Source of the DNA: Criblamydia sequanensis CRIB-18
GTDB taxonomy: Bacteria; Chlamydiota; Chlamydiia; Chlamydiales; Criblamydiaceae
Direction of reading: 5' to 3'
Length of the DNA stretch: 50,189 nt
Assembly: GCF_000750955.1 (NCBI RefSeq)
Contig: NZ_CCEJ010000001.1
Location: forward strand, 1-50,189
In this document: one piece after another, positions 43,042 to 50,189 of the stretch
Position numbering within the stretch: position 1 is the first letter of the stretch
How the letters are laid out: every line of letters begins with the position of its first letter
The notes under the pieces: generated by a model
What the model was told of the DNA's origin: nothing
The model's database searches: none
What the model saw: the letters and a program-made list of their open reading frames with translations, nothing else
Position numbers and translations under genes: made by a program

Positions 43042-44208
43042 ATGATTGAGCGTATCCTTTTTTTAACAAATTATAATCAGTATGATTCTAAAAGACATTT
43101 CGCCAAATACTTTGCGGAGGCGCTCCGTTTCTTTGGAATAGACACCCTTGAACTGGATGTAAATCAAGGAAAACTCAATCGAAGTCATTTAGAAAAAATA
43201 GAAACGTTTAATCCAACGCTCACAGCTTCTTTCCATAGTTTTATCCCCATCAGCGGTCAGAAGTTTCTTTGGGATATGCTAAAAAAGCCTCACTTAGCAA
43301 TCCTTGTGGATCCTGTTCTCTATTCTTTGGCGATGATCAAAAGTCCTTTAGTTACCATTTCTTGCGTCGATTTATTCGATGTCGAAAACCTTCTATCTTT
43401 TGGCTTTAAAAAAACATTTTTTCTGCCTCATGCGGTACCAAAGTCTTTAGCAGAAGAGCCTTTAAGAGAAAAAATTTATGACGTTACCTTTATCGGAAGT
43501 TGTTATGATTATGAAACTTTAAGAAAAAGTTGGGAGAAAAAATTACCCGAAGGGGCGAAAGAAGCTCTTTCTCTTAGCATTGAACTTGTGATGAATGACA
43601 ATGCAACCCCTTTGCAAGTAGCTCTTGTCAAAAGCTGGAACCATCTTGGCCTATCCCCGCAGGGAGTCAATTTTGAAGAGCTTTTTAACTATTTAGACCT
43701 TTATACAAGAGGGCTTGATCGAATTAAGCTCATTCGAGCTATACCTGAAGAGGTCAAAGTTCATGTCTTCGGAGCTAATGCGGAAGGCGATTTTTTACCA
43801 AAAAATAGTTGGGAGCATTATCTTGGGGATAAAAAGAATGTTATCCTCCATTCACCGGTATCTTTTTTAGATTCTCTCAACGTCTTAAGGGCAAGTAAAA
43901 TATCATTAAATAGCTTTCCATTTTTTAAAAACGGCACTCATGAAAGGCTTTTTACCGGCAGTGCTCTTGGATCTTTGGTGGCCACTTCCGATAACTTATG
44001 GGTGCGAAGAAATTTTATTGATGACGAAGATATCCTTATTGTGCCTCCGAAAGGTTGGGATCAGGCGGGGAAAAGAATCATGGATGTTTTAAAAGACACC
44101 AAAAAAAGAGAAGAGATGGCCTTAAGGGGAAGAGAGAAAACCTTAAAGTTTCATACCTGGCATAATCGAGCGGAAACCCTTATTCAAGAAATGAATCAAT
44201 TCCTTTAA
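43042..44208 (+). CDS. CgeB-like glycosyltransferase, second paralogue
   Basis: This protein of about 388 aa has the same plan as the 16.1-17.3 kb gene: an N-terminal half with PHLAILVDPVLYSL, a middle DRIKLIRAIPEEVKVHVFG, and the C-terminal ALGSLVATSDNLWVRRNF with an upstream KNGTHERLF motif. The frame begins at a TTG at 43021 within the repeat end; the ATG at 43042 (MIERILFLTNYN) gives the normal-looking start. No strong ribosome binding site is visible. It is convergent with the zinc-ribbon gene. The substrate is unknown. Confidence 0.75.
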   Translation: MIERILFLTNYNQYDSKRHFAKYFAEALRFFGIDTLELDVNQGKLNRSHLEKIETFNPTLTASFHSFIPISGQKFLWDMLKKPHLAILVDPVLYSLAMIKSPLVTISCVDLFDVENLLSFGFKKTFFLPHAVPKSLAEEPLREKIYDVTFIGSCYDYETLRKSWEKKLPEGAKEALSLSIELVMNDNATPLQVALVKSWNHLGLSPQGVNFEELFNYLDLYTRGLDRIKLIRAIPEEVKVHVFGANAEGDFLPKNSWEHYLGDKKNVILHSPVSFLDSLNVLRASKISLNSFPFFKNGTHERLFTGSALGSLVATSDNLWVRRNFIDDEDILIVPPKGWDQAGKRIMDVLKDTKKREEMALRGREKTLKFHTWHNRAETLIQEMNQFL

Positions 44209-44222
44209 AAAAGTTATCCGCT

Positions 44223-44453
44223 CTATTTTCGCTCATCATTAAGCAATCCGCATTCAGGACAACGTGTCAGGTTTTTTCTTAAGTCTATGAGATACCGGAA
44301 ATGACAAAATTCACAGTGTTTAACCTGGTTTTTCACTAAAATTTTTTCGGCCTTTCCCTTTTGCAAATAGAACAAGCCCCAAAGTAAACCGACAAAAGTA
44401 AAAGTGACTCCAAAGTAAATGAGTATTAATTTATCGATAGAGACTTCAATCAT
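44223..44453 (-). CDS. Small membrane protein with a zinc ribbon
   Basis: This 76-aa protein has one transmembrane helix (residues about 8-29) and a soluble C-terminal part with two Cys-x2-Cys pairs (CEFC at 47-50 and CPEC at 65-68), a treble-clef or zinc-ribbon pattern. No family is recognised. Similar short zinc-ribbon membrane proteins often associate with secretion or ribosome-linked complexes, but there is no direct evidence here. It lies 46 bases after the next upstream gene on the same strand. Confidence 0.7.
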   Translation of the reverse strand: MIEVSIDKLILIYFGVTFTFVGLLWGLFYLQKGKAEKILVKNQVKHCEFCHFRYLIDLRKNLTRCPECGLLNDERK

Positions 44454-44499
44454 CGTATGCAGTCCTTTGGAAATCGAAAATCCATGTTAAAAAGAGTTT

Positions 44500-45198
44500 C
44501 TAAAAGTAGACAAAAGATTTTTTTTCATTCCTTAGACGTTTCATTTCGTTGGTTCTTTTTTTAAAGGCTTCCTCATGATTTTTAGAATTTTTTGACACGT
44601 GCTGCTTTTCAGACCTTGACTTTCGTTGGCGAAGAGTGTGTTTTTTCCAAAAAGCTCCTTCTTGAAGAATGGATTTATCCCTTCGTGTGTCGTCTTCTTT
44701 GGTTGTTTCTACCTCAATTTCGCACCGAAGCACATATTTGTTTACAAGTTCGCTTAATTCTTCCGATTCTTCACTATTTTCCGGTTTATATTTAGTTCGA
44801 GTATGAATTTCTTGGTCTTCGTCAAGGCCTGTCGACTCTTTATTTTTTCGCGTTAAGTGAAACCCTTTTTTTTCTTTAAAACTTCTTGTTTGAATTCTTT
44901 GAATGCGGAGATTTTGTTCTTTTTCTGATGTTTTTGGAAGGGTGGTGGAGATGTGGTTGCCTTTTCTAGGTTGAAAAATAGACGCAAATTGAAACTCAGT
45001 TTTTCGAGATGTTTTTAAAGCAGGCATTTTCCTATCCGCTTTAAAAACATGCTTGCTTCCTGTTTTAGGTGAAATTTTTTTAGAAACCTCACCCACCTTA
45101 GCATGAGCAATGTAAAGAATGGTTTTTAGGTAATTAAGACAAACCGTTTGTTCATATTGAGGCGAAACATACTTTGGTTGATGTATACTAATACTCAT
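44500..45198 (-). CDS. Charged, low-complexity 232-aa protein
   Basis: I do not recognise this protein. It is rich in Lys, Arg, Glu, Ser and Thr, with almost no hydrophobic core and no signal peptide. Segments such as KKHTLRQRKSRSEKQH and KKRTNEMKRLRNEKKS near the C-terminus are strongly basic, while residues about 125-170 are acidic. It is probably disordered. Such composition can occur in nucleic-acid-binding proteins or secreted effectors, but the function is open. Confidence 0.55.
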   Translation of the reverse strand: MSISIHQPKYVSPQYEQTVCLNYLKTILYIAHAKVGEVSKKISPKTGSKHVFKADRKMPALKTSRKTEFQFASIFQPRKGNHISTTLPKTSEKEQNLRIQRIQTRSFKEKKGFHLTRKNKESTGLDEDQEIHTRTKYKPENSEESEELSELVNKYVLRCEIEVETTKEDDTRRDKSILQEGAFWKKHTLRQRKSRSEKQHVSKNSKNHEEAFKKRTNEMKRLRNEKKSFVYF

Positions 45199-45402
45199 AA
45201 AAGACCTTGATTGCTTAAATTATAAATTTTTTTTGGCTAAGCTATTGATACTCTATACCATGTTTAAATTTACCTAAACAACTTCTAAATGATTAAAACC
45301 CCCTGTTTAGACCAAGTCCTTAGACCCGTCCCAATAGAGGGATGATAGTTTTTTTGATCCCGTCGGCGAAGTTTATATCGATATGTCGAAACGCTTGAGT
45401 TT

Positions 45403-46095
45403 TTATTTTAGGCTTCTTTGAATAATTTCAATGACGCCTTGAATAAAAGGCTCGTTTTTTTCTGTTTCAAACTTCAGGGAGCGGAGGAATAAGATAAGAG
45501 GCTGAATGTCATCTTCCGGATTTAAATTTTCGATGTCGTAAGAAAATATCTTTCCGGTATCTGAAGAAACATCAACATGAAAAACATATTCTTTTTGTAA
45601 GATAACATCTTCAAGAGAGGCTTCTAAATATTCTACAGGCACGCTTTCAATTAGAGAAAAAGCAGCTAAACTACCGCTTATATGAAAATCATTTTTTAGA
45701 TAGGTCCGTTTATTATTGTGGAGAAGGAAGCGGCTATTTTTTGATAGCAAGTCAGCCGGATCTAAGGGAGTAATTTGGATTTTTGGCAAGATATGAAAGT
45801 CAAATTGAGGGAAGAGAAAAGAGTCAAGTGGCATTTCTCTTAAAAAAATAAGCTCGTCGATTGGTTTTTTTGATTTATTTTGGAGAAAACTCTCTTTTAA
45901 CAGGATTTGAAGCTTGGTCGTTTTTTTTAAAGCCTCATAAAGCTTTGCGTTCTTTTCGGGTACTCTTAAAGATAAGAAAAAAAGGGCATGGATTAAAAAA
46001 GCCGCTAAAAAAAAGAAGAATAGTTTTTCACGGTTCCTTAAAGAAGAAGCATAAATGAAAGGAAAAGAAATTCTATGATTTTCTAAAAGTTCCAT
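45403..46095 (-). CDS. TonB/TolA-like single-pass envelope protein
   Basis: This is a 230-aa protein with one N-terminal transmembrane helix (residues about 24-44, KLFFFFLAAFLIHALFFLSL), then a soluble domain with no proline-rich spacer. It sits directly after the TolR/ExbD gene, where TonB or TolA is expected, and Chlamydia has a protein of this shape in the same place. The ATG has an AAGG ribosome binding site 9 bases upstream. Assignment is by position and topology rather than clear homology. Confidence 0.65.
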   Translation of the reverse strand: MELLENHRISFPFIYASSLRNREKLFFFFLAAFLIHALFFLSLRVPEKNAKLYEALKKTTKLQILLKESFLQNKSKKPIDELIFLREMPLDSFLFPQFDFHILPKIQITPLDPADLLSKNSRFLLHNNKRTYLKNDFHISGSLAAFSLIESVPVEYLEASLEDVILQKEYVFHVDVSSDTGKIFSYDIENLNPEDDIQPLILFLRSLKFETEKNEPFIQGVIEIIQRSLK

Positions 46096-46110
46096 TTTTA
46101 AAGCCTTGGA

Positions 46111-46557
46111 TTAAAAATAGTCGTAGGAATTTTCATCAGGTGTAAAAACAAGTCTTACCTGACTTGCTAACTCTTCTATAATTGAATAAAGTTCCAAAAA
46201 AGAACCGTAGCTGACATTTTTATCGACGCTTAAAACAAGAGTCGGCTCTTTTCCCCCATTTTTATTTTTTATCGCTTCAATGAGTTGAAGAAGTTCTTGT
46301 TTGACCGATTTCAAATCGGCAATTACTTTTTTAGATCCCAAATAAATAACATTTTGACGGTCCATTACGACGGCAAGTTGAGTGGATAAAGGAATGGCAT
46401 CTTTATCAAGTTTCGGATTTTCGATGTTTAGAGTCTTAAAAGGTAAAATATCGGAGGTTATGATAAAAAAAATCAGAAGCAAAAAAATCACATCCACAAG
46501 AGGTGTCAAATCGATTAAACTTAAGGAAGTTTTTAAAGTTGTTTTAAAGGGCTTCAT
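46111..46557 (-). CDS. ExbD/TolR-family biopolymer transport protein
   Basis: This protein of about 148 aa has the ExbD/TolR layout: one N-terminal transmembrane helix with the functional aspartate (SLIDLTPLVDVIFLLLIFF, residues about 12-30) and a periplasmic domain. The frame extends upstream to 46608, but the ATG at 46557 (MKPFKTTLKTS) follows the TolQ stop by a single base and matches the family start. It partners with the TolQ-like gene to form the proton-driven motor. Confidence 0.9.
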   Translation of the reverse strand: MKPFKTTLKTSLSLIDLTPLVDVIFLLLIFFIITSDILPFKTLNIENPKLDKDAIPLSTQLAVVMDRQNVIYLGSKKVIADLKSVKQELLQLIEAIKNKNGGKEPTLVLSVDKNVSYGSFLELYSIIEELASQVRLVFTPDENSYDYF

Positions 46558-46558
46558 T

Positions 46559-47203
46559 TTATTGATTTTCCAACATAATATTGACGACTTCAGAAGAAGT
46601 TGCTTCAAGCTCTAAAACTAAGTTTTCGATTCGGGCTACCAAGTAGTGATAAGCAAGAGTGGTAGGAATTGCGACAGCAAGCCCTGCAGCTGTGGTTATG
46701 AGGGCAAACTCTAAGGCTTCTCCAATTTTTGTGGCATTTATATCAACAAGACCGCTTAGGCGCATTTCAGAAAACGCTTGAATAAATCCAATAACGGTTC
46801 CAAGAAGACCGATCAAAGGAGCAATATGGGCTACAAGCGAGAGTATTTTTGTATTTTTTTCAAGGCTTGCAATTTCAATTCTTGCTTGGAGCTCCATCGC
46901 TTGTTCTATAACCTCTCTTTCTTTATTAGCTTTTAGCAATCCTGCTTTGATCACAGAAGAGAAAGAACCTTCTTTTTTATCGCATAGCTTAATGGCTTCG
47001 CTTAAATCTTTCATTTCAAGAGCATTTTGAATCCCTTGGATAAAGGATTCGAACCCGTTCCTTAAAGATTTCAAACAATATAACCTCTCGAAAAAAAGGG
47101 CAAAGCTCACAATGGAACATGCGATAATTAATAAAAAAATGATGTTCAGACTGCTTATCCCTGCAAAAAGGGTCTCAAAATTATTGGTTAACGGCGGTTC
47201 CAT
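46559..47203 (-). CDS. ExbB/TolQ-family proton channel subunit
   Basis: This is a 214-aa member of the MotA/TolQ/ExbB family with three transmembrane helices (about 18-38, 120-145 and 160-185). The signature GLLGTVIGFIQAF lies in the second helix and GEALEFALITTAAGLAVAIP in the third. Together with the ExbD/TolR-like protein it uses the proton gradient to drive an envelope protein. Its start overlaps the preceding TPR gene by 23 bases, which indicates coupled translation. Confidence 0.93.
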   Translation of the reverse strand: MEPPLTNNFETLFAGISSLNIIFLLIIACSIVSFALFFERLYCLKSLRNGFESFIQGIQNALEMKDLSEAIKLCDKKEGSFSSVIKAGLLKANKEREVIEQAMELQARIEIASLEKNTKILSLVAHIAPLIGLLGTVIGFIQAFSEMRLSGLVDINATKIGEALEFALITTAAGLAVAIPTTLAYHYLVARIENLVLELEATSSEVVNIMLENQ

Positions 47204-49808
47204 AATATTTTTCCATATAAGATTTTGCTTTTTTAGACCATTCTCCTTCGTGCTTCATAATGGCTTTCAGCTGTTGAATAGAAAGCTCATCCCTTTTTTG
47301 AAGAGTATATATTTCAGCACGATGAAACATGGCTTTTAATCGAAGTTTAGATAAAGAATCTTCATTGACTGCAAGTGAAAGATGAAACATGGCTTCATCT
47401 AACTTTCCCATTTCTTTTAAAGAGAGGCTTTTTGAAATAAGAAAGAGTTGCTTTTCAGACCGCGCAAGCCATTTCATTACGTTGCATTCTTCTGATTTTT
47501 CAAATAAGTCCAAGGCCTCTTTAGGATTATTGTCTTCTAAAGCGAGCTCGGCAAGCTTCCAATAGGATTTGCTAATGAAATGATCCGCCTCCTCTTTTTT
47601 ATTCTGACTAATGAGAGTAAATAAAATCTCTTTTGCTTTTTTAGTTTCTCCTGAAAGCTTATGGAGTTCGGAAAGGTAATATTGAACTTCAGTTCTTGCT
47701 TTCTCAAAATAGGGATCTTTCCTTTTGCTCACGAAGTCAAGGAGCTTTTCGAGCTCTTCGTAAGCATATTGAATAAAAATTTGCTTTTTGGTTCCTTTTG
47801 AATTAGAAGCGATCCTTTTTTGAAGAAGCGCTTTTGATAAGCCTGCCTGATAGTTTATACATTCATACTCTTTCGAAATTGAGGGTGATTTTTGACTTAA
47901 AGCTTCAAACTTCTGTTCAGCTAAATTATAATAATCAAGGGCTTTAGCTAAATTTTTTCTTTTTATCCAGTTGTTATCTTTAGACTTTCTATCTTTTGTA
48001 GAATCTTTCCCAAGCAAATAATAGGCAATTATACATAAAGGGCTATCCGAGTACTTTTCAGGAAAAAGCTTTAGATGTTTTACAGCCTCTTTTTCCCCCA
48101 TTAAATAGTCTTGAAGAGAAAAACTATAAAAGGATGCTTTTTCTGAAAGTTCGTGATTCGGATATCTTTCTCTAAAATCCTTAAATCTTGCAAGGCTTAG
48201 CTTTTCATTTCCGAGTTTTTGTTCGCAAATTGCACATAAATATTCTGCCCTTACTTTTTTATTAGTCTCTTTAAAGGGAAGAGAAAAGACTTCTAGCGCT
48301 TTTTCATAATTTTTATTTTTTATCCAAGACAAACCTAAAAGGAAACAAAAGTCCTCTGCATGCGGGTTTTTTTCTATTATCGTTTTCAAATCCAATGAAA
48401 GACCCTCTTTTAGGTGAGTCTTGATTTGTTCAAAACAATTCAGGTTATCCATTAAATTTTGGGAACAGGCCTTTTTACTTGAAGTTATGAGATCGAGGGC
48501 TTCAAATGAGGGGTCATATAAAGAAATCGCTAAAAGATAAGAATAGGCACTCTCTAATATTTTTAGAGGGTCTTTTTTAATGTTGTCGTTTTCAGAAAGC
48601 TTAAGGCACATCAAAAATGCCTCTTTAGAGGATTCCAAACTTTTAGTTTGGGAGGCTTCTTCCCCATCATAAAGTCCTTTTTGATAGTCATTATAGCCTT
48701 TATAAAACCAGAGTTTAATAAGATCAGTCCGAGATTTCTCAGATTCAATCAATCTTGTTAAAGAAAGGGAGCGCTCTTCAAGAGAGTTTGATGCCAATGC
48801 CTCTAAAATATCGGCTTCTCTTCGATTATGGTGGGAGATAATTAAGTTCGGCGCCCTCAATAGGGATTTGGCGGATTGGATAGACGATTTTGAACGTTTA
48901 AGAACCCCTTCAATAACAAATGCTTTTGCAAGATAAATTATTTCATTTTCGCTATGAGCGCCCCTTTTAAAAAAGTTTATTTTTAATTCATCAATTAGGC
49001 TTTGGCGTGTTTTCTCTGAAAAAGGCATTTCCGCCCCTTTTAAACAAAGCTTGTCATAAAGAATCAGGGCTGATTTCAAAAGGGGGTTTGTTGTTTCAGC
49101 ATCAATACTTCTTTTAAATGCGGTTAAATTGTTTTCAAACTCCATAAAGTTTAAGAATTCATCAGAAAGAGCGGTTTGAATTTTTTTGAATAAATCCCCG
49201 CCATAGGCTTGTGAAAAAAGCTTATTACGGTCTTCCTCATTATCTATAAAATCCTGATTTTCAATATGAATCGCAGCCAGCATGAAAAAGACGGCTTCTT
49301 TTAGTTTCTGATCTTGAGAGCAATCCAGGATGTAAAAAAGAGGCTTTAGCGCTTTTTGATATTCCTGATTTTCAATCAGTAAATGCGCCCATTCAAAGCT
49401 TGCTTTAAACTCGATTTCGTTTTCAGGAAGCTTATTCGAAAAGAAATTGGCTAAAAGTTTTCTTGCTTCTTCTTTTTCACCCTCCATTTTAAGCGCCAAA
49501 GCGAAAAGATAAGCGGCTGAGGGATCCTGATCTTTAATTTCTTTTAAATTAAGTTTAGCCTCATATGGATTATTTAAAAAAAGGTGGAAACTTGCCAGTT
49601 TTAGATAAGTTTCATTTTTATATTGAGACTCTTTTAAATTTTCTAAAATGAGAAGAGAGTCCGTATAATTGCCTTCTCTAAAGAGATCATCGGATCTTGT
49701 TAAAGCAAGTTCATAATTTTTTCTCGGTTCAAGCGTGCTTGGAGCGGAATCTACTTTGTTTTCCGAGATGATAATGAAAAGAATGATTAGAACAATCCTT
49801 AAGAACAT
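47181..49808 (-). CDS. Exported TPR-repeat protein in the TolQR cluster
   Basis: This 875-aa protein has a signal peptide (residues 1-22, cleavage near VDSA/P). It consists of helical hairpins with the TPR spacing (for example KNYEKALEVFSLPFKETNK and EKLSLARFKDFRERYPNHE) almost to the end. Such proteins act as scaffolds in the periplasm; YbgF/CpoB is a smaller TPR partner of the Tol system. Here it precedes TolQ, TolR and a TonB-like gene and overlaps TolQ by 23 bases. It has no visible ribosome binding site and is the first gene of the operon. Confidence 0.82.
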   Translation of the reverse strand: MFLRIVLIILFIIISENKVDSAPSTLEPRKNYELALTRSDDLFREGNYTDSLLILENLKESQYKNETYLKLASFHLFLNNPYEAKLNLKEIKDQDPSAAYLFALALKMEGEKEEARKLLANFFSNKLPENEIEFKASFEWAHLLIENQEYQKALKPLFYILDCSQDQKLKEAVFFMLAAIHIENQDFIDNEEDRNKLFSQAYGGDLFKKIQTALSDEFLNFMEFENNLTAFKRSIDAETTNPLLKSALILYDKLCLKGAEMPFSEKTRQSLIDELKINFFKRGAHSENEIIYLAKAFVIEGVLKRSKSSIQSAKSLLRAPNLIISHHNRREADILEALASNSLEERSLSLTRLIESEKSRTDLIKLWFYKGYNDYQKGLYDGEEASQTKSLESSKEAFLMCLKLSENDNIKKDPLKILESAYSYLLAISLYDPSFEALDLITSSKKACSQNLMDNLNCFEQIKTHLKEGLSLDLKTIIEKNPHAEDFCFLLGLSWIKNKNYEKALEVFSLPFKETNKKVRAEYLCAICEQKLGNEKLSLARFKDFRERYPNHELSEKASFYSFSLQDYLMGEKEAVKHLKLFPEKYSDSPLCIIAYYLLGKDSTKDRKSKDNNWIKRKNLAKALDYYNLAEQKFEALSQKSPSISKEYECINYQAGLSKALLQKRIASNSKGTKKQIFIQYAYEELEKLLDFVSKRKDPYFEKARTEVQYYLSELHKLSGETKKAKEILFTLISQNKKEEADHFISKSYWKLAELALEDNNPKEALDLFEKSEECNVMKWLARSEKQLFLISKSLSLKEMGKLDEAMFHLSLAVNEDSLSKLRLKAMFHRAEIYTLQKRDELSIQQLKAIMKHEGEWSKKAKSYMEKYYGTAVNQ

Positions 49809-50189
49809 AAAGTCATGACTCGAAATTTAAAGTTTACTTAAGATGATAGCTTTTGGATTTTGTCACCAAAAATTGTTTTTGGGTAGTCCTTAAATACTTT
49901 CTATCAAACAAAAGATAAACAATTTATTTTGAGAGACATAAAAATATATTCAGTTCTCCATGGTTTGTTTTAACCTTAAAGCGAAAGGGGGTTTTGATTT
50001 TCAACAAACGCTCCAATCCAAGTTTTAAGAAGGTTGGAAGTTTGTTCGGCAGGTTTTAGTCTAACTCAGAAGAAGGCTTTGAACCTTCAAAATGGGAACA
50101 ACTTTTTTAAAAAACCTTAAGTAATAACGAATTAAAAAAACACCTTTTTCATGATCAAAAAGCCTTTTGTTTTCTAAAGTCAAATCAAA
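49809..50189. other. Gene-free right-edge stretch with a long hairpin
   Basis: The last 381 bases hold the probable promoter of the TPR operon. They also hold a hairpin (50003-50046): AACAAAC/GTTTGTT plus TCCAATC/GGTTGGA, with a small bulge and a 13-base loop. I see no gene; the sequence may continue into a gene outside the window. Confidence 0.45.

Noticed and set aside
45290-45370. A third Family 2 copy, suggested by TTTAGACCAAG near 45306
   Set aside because: Only about ten bases resemble the repeat end and no partner end is seen.
1-50189. tRNA, rRNA, CRISPR array or riboswitch
   Set aside because: No cloverleaf with a TTCGA-type arm, no rRNA segment, no regularly spaced repeat array and no recognised riboswitch core was found by reading both strands.

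Overview
The window looks like part of the chromosome of an amoeba-associated ('environmental') member of the phylum Chlamydiae (Parachlamydia/Waddlia/Criblamydia-like). No rRNA or tRNA is present, so this rests on gene content and order. The run sodA-accD-dut-ptsN-(HTH)ptsN is the chlamydial order, as are rnc-radA-hemC. The set clpC, gcvH, an LplA-like ligase and a small conserved neighbour of that ligase is also typical, and there is a cysteine-containing, porin-like barrel protein. The DNA is AT-rich. A full glycine cleavage system and many exported or effector-like proteins fit an environmental chlamydia better than a reduced Chlamydia.

Layout. 0-1.8 kb: two unrecognised genes. 1.9-6.2 kb: a gcvT-gcvH-gcvPA-gcvPB operon with a split P-protein, then a small ABM-fold gene. 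7-10 kb: a membrane-anchored PpiD/SurA-like protein coupled to a beta-rich partner. 10.2-17.3 kb: an accessory secretome stretch with a LicD-like protein, two exported unknowns (one barrel-like), two exported caspase-like proteins flanking a lipoprotein, an exported NADAR protein and a CgeB-like glycosyltransferase. 17.3-31 kb: core genes (lipoate ligase, rnc, hemC-hemD-hemB, radA, M48 peptidase, sodA, accD, dut, two PtsN proteins) interrupted by a 739-aa PP2C-like protein. 31-35 kb: clpC and the porin-like gene, each with a clear intrinsic terminator. 35.5-44 kb: two glycosyltransferases, tkt-hemE-hemG and an unrecognised gene. 44-49.8 kb: a zinc-ribbon membrane protein, a charged low-complexity protein, and a TPR-TolQ-TolR-TonB-like envelope operon.

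Genes working together. The gcv operon makes one-carbon units and uses GcvH, whose lipoyl group may come from the LplA-like ligase at 17.3 kb. Tetrapyrrole synthesis is split between hemCDB and hemE-hemG. The TPR/TolQ/TolR/TonB-like cluster forms one energised envelope machine.

Two families of short inverted-repeat elements lie between genes. Family 1 is MITE-like, with AGACTTCTTTCGAAA-type ends and an AAT target duplication. It has one complete 163-bp copy (41.6 kb), one short 73-bp copy (31.1 kb) and three partial or solo ends (6.8, 15.4, 36.6 kb). Family 2 has ACCCAAG...CTTGGGT ends and two copies (22.3 and 42.9 kb). The most notable biology is the exported caspase-like/lipoprotein cluster, the exported NADAR protein and these repeats. 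All functions are inferred by reading the sequence; no database search was run.
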